Of a stretch of DNA of 64,000 bases, positions 11,756-24,590 are shown piece after piece. The DNA comes from Aedes albopictus (taxonomy: Eukaryota; Arthropoda; Insecta; Diptera; Culicidae): the NCBI RefSeq assembly GCF_035046485.1, contig NC_085137.1, positions 458,299,004 to 458,363,003 of the forward strand, written 5' to 3'. The notes under the pieces were generated by a model. That model was not told where the DNA came from. It saw nothing but the letters and a program-made list of their open reading frames with translations, and did no database searches. Position numbers and translations under genes: made by a program. How positions within the stretch are numbered: the stretch's first letter is position 1; each line of letters starts with the position of its first letter.

Positions 11756-12955
11756 CCTCTGGCTACTACAGATCCCACTGAAGGATTTTTCTGGGAGGTT
11801 TTTTAAGTTTTTTTCTTAAGTTAATCCATGGTTTCCTTCAGGAATTCTTTCGAAGTTGTCATCTCCTCTCCACCAGCAGTTTCTTCGGACATCTTTTCAG
11901 GGATTTTAACCGGAATTTCTTCTGAGATTCCATCAGAACTTCTTTCTGGGTTTCCTAACGAAGTTCCTTTTGGGATTCCTCCGGGAGTTCCTTCTTGGCT
12001 TTCTTCTGGAATTCTCTTAGATATTTATTCCGAGACCTTTGCATGAAAATCATCCCGCATTCTTAAAAACCCCTTCAGGACTTGCTTCTGGGATTCCTGA
12101 AGGAGTTTTTTTTTACGGATTCCTTCAGAAATCCCTTCCTGGATTCTTCTGGGATTCCTCGAGAACTTCCTTCTAGAATTTATCCAGGATTTTTTTTCTC
12201 GGGACTCCTCCGGGAACCTTTTCAGGTACCTCTCAATTCACTCCTTCCAGGATTCCTCCAGGATCTCTTAGATTTCCGCGAGGAATCCCTTTACAGATTT
12301 CTCCCATTTTTGTTTTCTTCCTCCCCTGTTGGAGAAATTAAGCCACTGTGTCCAATAAGCTGAACTTTTTCTGTGGCTGAAGTTTTGTGGCATTCTTCCC
12401 ATAGTTCCTTCAGGAATACCCCCAGGATTTCTTTCTTAGATTTCACCAGGAGTTCTATCTGGATATCTTCCGGGATTCCACAAAAGTTATTTTCGGGATT
12501 CCTTCAGAAATTACTTCCGGGATTCCATCAAAAATTTCTTCCGTGTTTTCTACAGAAATTAAACCAGGAGTTCCTTCTAAGATTCTACAAATAGCTCCTA
12601 CTGAGATTCTTCCAGGAGTTTATTCAAGATTTCTCCAAAAGTTCCATCTGGAATTGCTCCAGGACCTCCTCACGGGATTTCTTTTTGAATTTCTCTATGA
12701 TTTCTTTTCAAGATTCCTCCAAGAGTTCGTTCTGAAATACTTCTGGAAGTTCCTTCAGGGATTCCTTCTGAGATTCCTCCAAATTCTTTTGGAATGTTTT
12801 CAGAAGTTTTTTTTCTGGAATTCCCAGTGGGAATTTCTGTGGAACCTATGAAGAACATCATGAAAATTTTCTTACAAAGCTGCTAGAGGAGCTCCTTGGA
12901 GGAATTCTTCGAGGAAGTCCTGAAAAAACTATATAAGGAACTTCTCAAATAATGC
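11756..12955. repeat. 12-bp degenerate repeat, inverted block
   Basis: About 1.2 kb in the orientation TTCTTCCGGGATTCCTCC on the plus strand. The final ~80 bases (after 12870) switch to the GGAGGAATTC orientation, so an orientation flip lies at the right end. Confidence 0.8.
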
Positions 12956-13310
12956 CATAATGCCAAAACTTGGATTTTTTTTCCTTCGCAACCTTAGCGG
13001 TGTGCAGTATCCTATAGCAAGCAGCAAGCTATTGATTTTTTTCTGTACACACAATACATTATTCTTTACGCAGGATTCCAGTACCATTTTCTCAGATACA
13101 GTTATTGCGTCCGATAGCTGCATGTCTTATGAAAGGAAGCTAGTATTCTTGCCAATTATTTGTTTTTTTTTACATTACTGTGAATGGAAAAAAAAATCAT
13201 GCCATATATGTTTTTCTTTGATTTACTGGATAATAATACTTAATGCAAGTAAAAATTTTATTAATTATGAAATACTTTTTTTCAATAGGCTTAGTAGAAA
13301 GCTACGTAGC
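12956..13310. other. unclassified AT-rich sequence
   Basis: About 350 bases of AT-rich complex sequence. Open frames on both strands are short and unrecognised. Confidence 0.35.
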
Positions 13311-13530
13311 ATATCATAAACCCCTACCCCCCTATCGTCACACTTCGTCACAAAATCACGAACACCCCCCTCCCCCCTAAAAAGCTACGTCATTTATGGA
13401 CGACCCCTTATGGCGGGTTTATGGTTGAGTTGATGTCGTGTTGCAGAGCAATTTGGTTTATGCATGGTTTTAAAGAACAGGTGTTGAAGAATACTTCAAA
13501 AGCATTATAAAATTAATTTTGTTACTTGGG

Positions 13531-16500
13531 TCCAGAGAAATTATTGTAGATTTTTATATCTGAAAAAAATCCCTTGAGAAATTCCTGGAGCGGAATTCCT
13601 GTAGAAATTCCTGGAGACATCCTCGAAGGAATTCTTCAACGAATCCATGGAGAATCCTTGAAGAAATTTGTGGAGAAAGCCGTGGAGAAATAATGGAAAT
13701 GCCTGAAAAATTCCTGAAGGTATTCCAAGAAGTTCTCCTCATGGAAGAATTTCTGAAGAAATCCTTAGAGAATTTCCTGGAAGAATCCTTGGAGGAACTT
13801 CTGGAGGATTTCCGGAAGGAATCTTCGAAGGATTTCCTGGAGGAATCCATGGGAAAATCCCTGGAGAAATTCGTGCAGAAATCTTGGAGGAATTCCTGAA
13901 GCAATTTCTGATGTCTTCTCAGGTGAAATTCCTGGAGAACTGCCTGGGGGAATCCCTAAAGGAAATGCTAATCAAATTTATGAAGGATGTCCTGGGGTAA
14001 TTCCTGGAGGAGTTCCTGGAGAAATTCCTGTATAAAATCCTGGAGGATTCCATGATGAAATTCCTGGAAGAATCTCTAGAGGAATTCTTGAAAGAATTAC
14101 TGGATAAGTTTCTTGAGGAATCTCTAGAGGAATTCTGGGAGATTCATATTACTTTTCTATTTCTGAAAAAAACATGAGAAAATCATGGAGGAATTTCTGG
14201 AGGAATTCCTGAAGAAATCCTCGAAGGAATTCTTGAAGGAATCCCTGGGGGAATCCTTGAAGAAATTTGTGAGGAATTCCCTGGAGGCATTTCTTGAGAA
14301 ATTTCTGGAGGAATACCTGGAGGAATCCCTGAAAAATTACTGAAGGTATTTCTGGAGAATTTTCTGCAAGAATTTCTGAAGAAACCCCTAGGGGATATGC
14401 TGGAAGAATCCTTGGAGGCACTTCTGGAGGATTTCCTGGAGAAATCTTCGAAGTATTTCATGGAGGAATCCCTGGGAAAATTCCTAGGCAAATTCGTGGA
14501 GAAATCCCTGGAGGAATTCTTGAAGCAATTCATTAAGGAATATCAGGAGAAATTTCTGGAAAAATGCCTGGAGGAATACCTGCAAAATGCCTGAGAGTAT
14601 TCCTGGAGAATTTCCTGGAAGAACTTCTGAAAAAATTCCCAGAAGATTTTCTGGAATAAAAAATCCTGGAGAAATTGCTGACATAATTTTAAAAGGATGT
14701 CCAGACACAATTCCCGGATTCCTTGAGTAATAACTGGATGAATTCCTGAAGGAATTCTTGGGGTAATTCTTGGAGAATTTCCTGGAGGAGTTCCTGGAGA
14801 AATTCCTGGAGGAATACCTCGAGGAATTTCAGGAGGTTTTCCTTTGAGAATTGCTGCAGGAACACTTGAAGAAATTCCTAAAGGAATCTTTGGAGAAATT
14901 CTTGCAACAATTACTGGATGAATTTCTGGGGGAATCTCTAGAGGAATTCTAGGAGAAATTTTTGAAAGTGTTCCTGGAGGAATTTTTAGTGAAATTCCTA
15001 GAGGAATCCATGCCTAGAGGTAAATCTACAAGAATTTATGGGGGAATTCCTGAAAAAATTCTGAAAGATATTTTTAGAGAAAATCCTGGTAGAATTATTG
15101 AAGGAATCCCTGAAGGATTTCCTAGAAAAAATCCTGGGTGAATTACTGACATAATTTATGATAGAATTCCTTGATTATTCCCTGGTGAAATTCCTGGAGG
15201 AATCCCCGAAGAAATTCCTGGAGAAATTCCTCGAGGAGACCCTGGAGAAATTCCTGGATGAAATCATGAAGGAAAGCCTGCGTGGATTTCTGAAGGAATC
15301 CCAGGATGAAACAATCCCAGGAGAAACTCCTGGAACTACTTCTGGGGAATTCCTGGAGGTTTCTGGAGGAATTCCTGAAGCAATTCCTGGAGGAATATCT
15401 GGTGGAATTCCAGGAGAAATCGCTGAAAAAATTCCTGGAGAAATCTCTGCAAGAATCCAAGGATGAATATCTGGAAGAATGCCTGGAAAATTTCCTGGAA
15501 GAATGCCTAGGAGAATTCCTAGTGGAATTATTGGAGGATTCCCTGAAGTAATTTCTGGAGAAATTTTTGGATGAATTCTTGTAGAAGTCTCTGGAAGAAA
15601 TCCTTAGAGGAATCCCTTGAAGATTTCCTGGATAAATTCTTGTAGGAATTCTTGGAAGAATCCCGGAAACAATTATTAGAGGAATCTCTGGAGGACTGCC
15701 TGGAGGAAGTCCTGAAGAAATGCATTGAGGAAAACCTGAAGGATTTCTTGGAGGAATATCTGAAAATAAATCTTGTAGGAATTCTTGGAGGGATCCCTGG
15801 AGGATATCCTAGAGGCATGCCTGAATTCCTGGAGGAATCCCTGAAAAATTACTGAAGGTATTTCTGGAGAATTTTCTGCAAGAATTGCTGAAGAAACCCC
15901 TAGGGGATATGCTGGAAGAATCCTTGAAGGCACTTCTGGAGGATTTCCTGGAGAAATCTTCGAAGTATTTCCTGGAGGAATCCCTGCGAAAATTTCCTAG
16001 GGAAATTCGTGGAGAAATCCCTGGAGGAATTCCTGAAGCAATTCCTGAAGGAATCTCCAGAAGAACTCCTGGAGAAATCTCTAGAGCAATTTCAGGCGGA
16101 GCTTCTCGAGGAATCTCAAGATGAAATGAAATTCCTAGAGGAATTCATGAAGAAATTCGTGGATGAATCTCTTTAGAACTTTGTAGAGGAATACCAGGAA
16201 TGATTCCTGAAGAAATCGCAGATGGAATTCTTGGAGAAGAGTTCCTGAAGAAACTCCAGAAGGAATTCCGGAAGCACTTTTAAGAGGAATTCCTAAACAG
16301 TTCCTGGAGGAAATACTGAATTATTTCCTGGAGGAGTTTCTTAAAGAATACAAGGAGGATTTCCTGAAGGAAGCTTAAGAAGAGTTTCTGGGAGAATCTT
16401 TGTAGAAATTTTTAAAATAAGTTGTTCCAGAAAGAATCACAGAAGAAATTCCCGAATTAAGCCCTGCAGAAAATCTTGAAGGAATCAATGGAGGAAATCT

Positions 16501-17700
16501 TGGAGGATATCCTTGAGAAATGCCTGTAGGATTAACGGAGGAATCTCTGGAAATACTCCTGGAGGAATCTCTAGAAGAATTCCTGGAAGAGTTTCTGGAG
16601 GAATCTCTAGAGACATTTCTGAAGGAATCCCTGGATGATTGTTTAGAGGAATCCCTGGAATAATTCCTGGAGAAATCTTTGAAGAAATTCGTGGAGGAAT
16701 TTCAAAAAGAATTTCAAGAAGAACTCCTTAAAAAGGGTTCCTGGGGGAATCGTTCGAGGAATTTTTAAATAATCCCTTGAGTTGTTTCTGAAAGAAACAC
16801 AGAAGAAATTCCCGGACGAATTCCTGGAGAAATTCTTGAAGGAAAACATGGAGGAATTCCTGAAAAACTCCATGAGGAATCCAGGAAGCAATCCCATGAG
16901 GAATTCCTTAGGAAATCCCAGGAAAACTTTCTTAACAAATTACTGGAAAAAATATGCTGGGAAAAAATATGGAGGAATGCATGTCTGCAATTATTTTTGG
17001 TGGAATTATTGTTGGAATCTTTGGATGGACTCTAAAAATAATGTTTTGTACTCCTGGATTTTTTTAGCACATCTCTGATAAAACTTCCTGTAAGGGTTCC
17101 TAGAAGATATTCCTGCTGAAATACTTTGAATTAATAAACATTGAATTATATCTCTGGTGAAATTTTTAAAGAAATATATGGAGAAATTCCTGAAGAAATC
17201 TCTGAAGGGACATTTGTAGAAATACCAAAAAGAATTTCTGTTTACATTTCTATGGGAATCACTGAAGAAATTCCTGGAGGAATCCTCGAGAAAACACTGG
17301 AACAATCACTGGGGGAATCTCTATAGATATCCCAGGATAAATTCCCGGAGGAATGCCTGGTGTAACCTATAGAGGATCCTTTGAAAAAATCTCTGGAGCA
17401 ATGTATGATGGAATCACTGAAGGCAGCTATGGAAAAATAAAACCTGGATGAATCCTTACAGAAGTATCTATAAAAAGAAATCGTGGGAGAAATTCTTGAT
17501 CCATTTCTTGGAACGAACCTTGAAACAATCACTATCGGAACCCTGCAAGATGCCCATGGAAGAATTCACGAAGGAGAAACTCCTGGAGAAGTCCCTTGTG
17601 GAATTTCCGAAAGAATCCCTGAAGAAGTTCCTGAATAAATGAATAAAGGAATTTTTGAAGGTGTCCTTGAAAGTATTCGTAAAGAAATTCCAGGTATTTT
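13531..17700. repeat. 12-bp degenerate repeat, largest block
   Basis: About 4.2 kb of GGAATTCCTGGA-type units in one predominant orientation. A longer-range pattern is superimposed: a segment of about 210 bases is nearly identical at 14328-14540 and 15838-16050 (both contain AAACCCCTAGGGGATATGC), with a more diverged third copy at 13698-13910. Frames up to 116 codons on both strands are by-products of the repeat. Confidence 0.85.
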
Positions 17701-17819
17701 GCTCTCCGCATGACGTTTGTTTGGATTGAATACTAGTGAAAATTCGTGTTGTAGTAGCACAAAACTGCACTCTATAGCAGCATATGGTTGTACAAAGTCA
17801 TTCCTTTTCCCTACCGGAG

Positions 17820-18830
17820 CCGGTTCCGGCATATCTGGAAAATTTGTGTTGTCCTCATACTCATTATGCTTCTAGTAACAAGTAGAAATGTACTTTGAGT
17901 TGTTCAGGCACTGTCCATAAACTACGTAGACTCAATTTTGGCTAACTCAGACCCCCCCCCCTACCCCCTCGTAGACTTTTGTCCATAAAAAAATTTCGAA
18001 ATTTGAAAGGACCGTAGACTTTGGTCAGACCCCCCGTCCCCCCTCAGAGTTTACGTAGTTTATGGACAGCTCCTCATCAAGAAAGTTGAGTTCTGAGTAA
18101 CTCACTATATACACTCTGAGCTGTTCATGAGCTACTATCATACTCGTGGGCTCTGTGTTGTCCTCATATTTATTATGCTTCTTGTAACCGAGTGAAATTG
18201 AGCTCTGAGTTGTTCATCAAGATAGTTGAGTACTGGGTACTCACCACATGAACTCTGTGCTGTTCATTAATTACTATCGTACTCGTGGGCTTTGTGTTGT
18301 CCTCATACTTATTGTGCTTCTAGTAACCAAGTGGAAATGAACTCTGTATTGTTCATCAAGATAGTTGAGTTCTGAGTTACTCACTACATGAACTATGCTT
18401 CTAGTAACCAAGTGGAAATGAACTCTGAGTTGCTCATCAAGATAATTGAGTTCTGAGCTACTCATCATATGAACTCTGTGTTGTTCATGATTTACTATCA
18501 CACTCATGGACTCTGTGTTGTCTTCATACTCATTATGCATCTAGTAACAAGTAGGAATGAACTTTGAGTTTTTCATCAAGAGTGTTGAGTTCTGAGTTAC
18601 TCACTACATGATTTTTTTTAGTTTTTATTTATGTGTATTTTAACTTAGATGCTAATTCTACACTCCTCACTACATGAGCTCTGTGTTGTTCATGAACTAC
18701 TATAATCTTTGCGGGCTCTGTATTGTCCTCAAACAGATTATGTTCCTTGTAAACAAGTGGAAATCAACTCTGAGTTGTTCATCATAATAGTTGAGTTCTG
18801 AGTTATGCAGACAAAGCCTCTATTGCTTAG
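17820..18830. repeat. ~140-bp satellite array, main locus
   Basis: About six units beginning near ATCAAGATAGTTGAG at 18075, 18217, 18356, 18437, 18573 and 18781. Full units are about 140 bases; the third is internally shortened, and the fifth is interrupted by about 70 AT-rich bases. Each unit carries GAACTCTGTGTTGTTCATGA, CTCGTGGGCTCTGTG and ATTATGCTTCTAGTAACC. A MITE sits at 17907-18073. Confidence 0.85.
17907..18073. mobile_element. 167-bp MITE inside the satellite, TCA target
   Basis: Ends GGCACTGTCCATAAACTACG and the complement of GGAGCTGTCCATAAACTACG. The direct repeat TCA flanks it (17904-17906 and 18074-18076). Removing the element and one TCA gives GTTGTTCATCAAG, exactly the sequence seen in intact neighbouring satellite units, so the boundaries are well supported. 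C-runs beside AGACTTTTGTCC and AGACTTTGGTC form an inner inverted pair. Confidence 0.85.
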
Positions 18831-19689
18831 GAAGAAATACTATCCAAAAAATGGAAAGGTAGAAAGGAAATTTCGCTTTTTACAATTCATCGTCACAAAC
18901 TGCAAACTGCATCGCTGCGGGTTAATGACATTCAAAATCCAAATTCAAATCCGTCACTCGTCTCACGTTGACTAATTACCATTTCTCGGCTCGGCCTCCC
19001 TGACCCGATCCCGAATTCCGCGCCCAGCATCACCATCAACACCGGTCGCGTCGTCACCGGACCAGCATCCCATCCGTCGCACATCGCAGAACACCAGAAA
19101 ACGCAATCCGAGAAGACTGTTTGCCTCTTCTCTTGCAGTGCTGGCCTGGGTTGGGCTGGGCTTGGGACGATACCTACCAACTAGGGCCGTTGAGCGCGCG
19201 GCCATTGGCCACTACGCCGAGGTGAACGAACGCATGCCTTTGCACTACCATACCAGAGCGGCACCGCACCGTAGAGTAGAGTAGAGTAGAGTGCAGTGAA
19301 TGCAATTGCAACTGGGCAATAGCTTTGTACACCCGTTGCAATTTCATGTGCAGCGAACGAACAACGGCACGGCGCGGCGGGATGGTTCCTTGGTTTGCCA
19401 ATGGGCCCTCGGTGGCAGAGCGGGTATTCCGATAGATGGTGGTGATTGCAGGCAGAGGTCCACTCTCTCACACGGGACATTCGAATTGAAGGAAAAAGTG
19501 AGCAACATGGGCCTGCCGTCCGGCGTTGGTGCACGGTGGGCAGCGGGAGAGATGTGATGCAAAAGAAAAGGAAAAATGCAATACGATGCAACATGCATCC
19601 TCCGCTGTGTTCCCCTGCTCTGGTCAACGAATGGTGAAAATCTAGTGCAGATAGACGATCCCGATGGCAGAAGTAATGATTTATAAATA
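18831..19689. other. unclassified GC-richer sequence
   Basis: About 860 bases of complex sequence, GC-rich from 18950 to 19650, with a short AGAGT run at 19272-19295. Open frames up to 148 codons overlap on both strands without recognisable domains. No gene is called. Confidence 0.35.
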
Positions 19690-19703
19690 AATAAATAATA
19701 AAT

Positions 19704-20204
19704 TTGGAGGAGGTATACGACTGGAAGGAAATGTTGAACTGTTGTGGCTTTCTCAGTCTAAGAGCATTGAAACGGCTAGTTTGGCATAGCCCGACGTTTC
19801 GGTCCCGTGTATTGGACCTTTTTCAAGGGATAAGCAGTCAACCGTCTCTCGTTATGCGGTTTTTGAATGCAGTTTGAGAGTTGGAGCTTCTTGTAATGCC
19901 ATTTAACATAAAACACATAAATTTTTCTTGTACTTTTTGGGACAACTTGCACTGCACACCGTCGCTCGCTGTTATCTGTAGTGTGCAGTGCAAGTTGTCC
20001 CAAAAAGTACAAGAAAAATTTATGTGTTTTATGTTAAATGGCATTACAAGAAGCTCCAACTCTCAAACTGCATTCAAAAACCGCATAACGAGAGACGGTT
20101 GACTGCTTATCCCTTGAAAAAGGTCCAATACACGGGACCGAAACGTCGGGCTATGCCAAACTAGCCGTTTCAATGCTCTTAGACTGAGAAAGCCACAACA
20201 GTTC
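19704..20204. mobile_element. palindromic retro-type insertion with 14-bp target duplication
   Basis: The direct repeat AATAAATAATAAAT occurs at 19690-19703 and 20205-20218. Between them, two arms of about 226 bases (about 19735-19960 and 19981-20206) are nearly perfect inverted copies around a ~20-base centre. Each arm contains GGACCGAAACGTCGGG or its complement. Long target duplications indicate target-primed or similar insertion rather than a cut-and-paste transposon. The hammerhead-like motif points to a Penelope-like element inserted as a head-to-head partial dimer. This class assignment is inference. Confidence 0.65.
20111..20150 (+). ncRNA. degenerate hammerhead-ribozyme-like motif
   Basis: Stem I CCC (20111-20113) pairs with GGG (20148-20150). 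Helix II is GGTCC (20122-20126) with GGACC (20135-20139). GAA is followed by self-complementary ACGT and then C at the expected cleavage position (20147). The core segment TTGAAAAA departs from the canonical CTGANGA, so activity is doubtful. An inverted copy lies in the left arm. Confidence 0.35.
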
Positions 20205-20379
20205 AATAAATAATAAATGAATTAGTTGACGTTTGTCGCTTGTATGGTCTGATCGAGATGAAGAGGCCGTCTCCTACGGGATAGATGAATTGTGTCAACG
20301 CATCGTAAAATTAGCGTGCCGTGCTGATTAACTTTGGAATTGAGAAAAGAGAAGGGCTTTAGAAGATAGAAGATAGAGA

Positions 20380-23181
20380 TGACAAAGAAGACAGAAAAGA
20401 CAAAAAAGACGGAGAAGACAGAGAAGGCAGAGAAGACAGAGAGACAGAGAAGACAGAGAAGACAGAGAAGACAGAGAAGACAGAGAAGACAGAGAAGACA
20501 GAGAAGACAGAGAAGACAGAGAAGAGAGAGAAGACAGAGAAGACAGAGAAGACAGAGAAGACAGAGAAGACAGAGAAGACAGAGAAGACAGAGAAGACAG
20601 AGAAGACAGAGAAGACAGAGAAGACAGAGAAGACAGAGAAGACAGAGAAGACAGAGAAGACAGGGAAGACAGGGAAGACAGAGAAGACAGAGAAGACAGG
20701 GAAGACAGGGAAGACAGAGAAGACAGGGAAGACAGAGAAGACAGAGAAGACAGAGAAGACAGAGAAGACAGAGAAGACAGAGAAGACAGAGAAGACAGAG
20801 AAGACAGAGAAGACAGAGAAGACAGAGAAGACAGAGAAGACAGAGAAGACAGAGAAGACAGAGAAGACAGAGAAGACAGAGAAGACAGAGAAGACAGAGA
20901 AGACAGAGAAGACAGAGAAGACAGAGAAGACAGAGAAGACAGAGAAGACAGAGAAGACAGAGAAGACAGAGAAGACAGAGAAGACAGAGAAGACAGAGAA
21001 GACAGAGAAGACAGAGAAGACAGAGAAGACAGAGAAGACAGAGAAGACAGAGAAGACAGAGAAGACAGAGAAGACAGAGAAGACAGAGAAGACAGAGAAG
21101 ACAGAGAAGACAGAGAAGACAGAGAAGACAGAGAAGACAGAGAAGACAGAGAAGACAGAGAAGCCAGAGAAGCCAGAGAAGCCAGAGAAGCCAGAGAAGC
21201 CAGAGAAGCCAGAGAAGCCAGAGAAGCCAGAGAAGCCAGAGAAGCCAGAGAAGCCAGAGAAGCCAGAGAAGCCAGAGAAGCCAGAGAAGCCAGAGAAGCC
21301 AGAGAAGCCAGAGAAGCCAGAGAAGCCAGAGAAGACAGAGAAGACAGAGAAGACGGAGAAGACAGAGAAGACAGAGAAGACAGAGAAGACAAAGAAGACA
21401 GAGAAGACAGAGAAGACAGAGAAGACAGAGAAGACAGAGAAGACAGAGAAGACAGAGAAGACAGCGAAGACAGAGAAGACAGAGAAGACAGAGAAGAAAG
21501 AGAAGACAGAGAAGACAGAGAAGACAGAGAAGACAGAGAAGACAGAGAAGACAGAGAAGACAGAGAAGACAGAGAAGACAGAGAAGACAGAGAAGACAGA
21601 GAAGACAGAGAAGACAGAGAAGACAGAGAAGACAGAGAAGACAGAGAAGACAGAGAAGACAGAGAAGACAGAGAAGACAGAGAAGACAGAGAAGACAGAG
21701 AAGACAGAGAAGACAGAGAAGACAGAGAAGACAGAGAAGACAGAGAAGACAGAGAAGACAGAGAAGACAGAGAAGACAGAGAAGACAGAGAAGACAGAGA
21801 AGACAGAGAAGACAGAGAAGACAGAGAAGACAGAGAAGACAGAGAAGACAGAGAAGACAGAGAAGACAGAGAAGACAGAGAAGACAGAGAAGACAGAGAA
21901 GACAGAGAAGACAGAGAAGACAGAGAAGACAGAGAAGACAGAGAAGACAGAGAAGACAGAGAAGACAGAGAAGACAGAGAAGACAGAGAAGACAGAGAAG
22001 ACAGAGAAGACAGAGAAGACAGAGAAGACAGAGAAGACAGAGAAGACAGAGAAGACAGAGAAGACAGAGAAGACAGAGAAGACAGAGAAGACAGAGAAGA
22101 CAGAGAAGACAGAGAAGACAGAGAAGACAGAGAAGACAGAGAAGACAGAGAAGACAGAGAAGACAGAGAAGACAGAGAAGACAGAGAAGACAGAGAAGAC
22201 AGAGAAGACAGAGAAGACAGAGAAGACAGAGAAGACAGAGAAGACAGAGAAGACAGAGAAGACAGAGAAGACAGAGAAGACAGAGAAGACAGAGAAGACA
22301 GAGAAGACAGAGAAGACAGAGAAGACAGAGAAGACAGAGAAGACAGAGAAGACAGAGAAGACAGAGAAGACAGAGAAGACAGAGAAGACAGAGAAGACAG
22401 AGAAGACAGAGAAGACAGAGAAGACAGAGAAGACAGAGAAGACAGAGAAGACAGAGAAGACAGAGAAGACAGAGAAGACAGAGAAGACAGAGAAGACAGA
22501 GAAGACAGAGAAGACAGAGAAGACAGAGAAGACAGAGAAGACAGAGAAGACAGAGAAGACAGAGAAGACAGGGAAGACAGAGAAGACAGAGAAGACAGAG
22601 AAGACAGAGAAGACAGGGAAGACAGAGAAGACAGAGAAGACAGAGAAGACAGAGAAGACAGAGAAGACAGAGAAGACAGAGAAGACAGAGAAGACAGAGA
22701 AGACAGAGAAGACAGAGAAGACAGAGAAGACAGAGAAGACAGAGAAGACAGAGAAGACAGAGAAGACAGAGAAGACAGAGAAGACAGAGAAGACAGAGAA
22801 GACAGAGAAGACAGAGAAGACAGAGAAGACAGAGAAGACAGAGAAGACAGAGAAGACAGAGAAGACAGAGAAGACAGAGAAGACAGAGAAGACAGAGAAG
22901 ACAGAGAAGACAGAGAAGACAGAGAAGACAGAGAAGACAGAGAAGACAGAGAAGACAGAGAAGACAGAGAAGACAGAGAAGACAGAGAAGACAGAGAAGA
23001 CAGAGAAGACAGAGAAGACAGAGAAGACAGAGAAGACAGAGAAGACAGAGAAGACAGAGAAGACAGAGAAGACAGAGAAGACAGAGAAGACAGAGAAGAC
23101 AGAGAAGACAGAGAAGACAGAGAAGACAGAGAAGACAGAGAAGACAGAGAAGACAGAGAAGACAAAGGAGACAGAGAAGAC
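20380..23181. repeat. 9-bp tandem array (AGACAGAGA)n
   Basis: About 310 units of AGACAGAGA with scattered single-base variants such as AGACAGGGA (20660-20735, 22570 and 22615). The unit is the adjacent 7-bp unit AGACAGA plus GA. Nine being a multiple of three, every frame is a simple tripeptide repeat on both strands. These are not genes. Confidence 0.95.
21163..21330. repeat. homogenised variant block AGCCAGAGA within the 9-bp array
   Basis: Some 19 consecutive units carry the same A-to-C change (GCCAGAGAA instead of GACAGAGAA), with standard units on both sides. This indicates a local expansion of one mutated unit. Confidence 0.9.

Positions 23182-24590
<1,409 letters not shown>

Larger units (their letters stand above)
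10641..13407. mobile_element. TIR element with GTCCATAAATGACGTAGC ends, TTA target
   Basis: Left end GGGGGCGTCCATAAATGACG and right end complementary to GGGGTCGTCCATAAATGACG, with TTA on both sides (10638-10640 and 13408-13410). Just inside each end are C- or G-runs and the words CGTCACAAA and TTCGTCACA. The middle is swollen by a TACAGTCAGGT MITE and by two blocks of the 12-bp repeat. The end motif GTCCATAAA plus CTACGTAG resembles the short MITE at 17907-18073. No transposase was found. Confidence 0.5.
9228..13530. mobile_element. possible composite TIR element with CCCAAGTAACA ends
   Basis: The word CCCAAGTAACAA at 9228 is matched by its near-complement TTTTGTTACTTGGG ending at 13530. Both ends abut the 12-bp repeat. 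The interior is complex sequence plus nested elements (10641-13407, 11027-11207). I cannot find a clean target duplication, and no transposase is visible. Two unrelated solo ends remain possible. Confidence 0.35.

Noticed and set aside
8171..17832. Many 60-120 codon frames rich in E-F-L-E or S-R-N-S
   Set aside because: By-products of the degenerate 12-bp repeat; overlapping on both strands and without shared start or domain.
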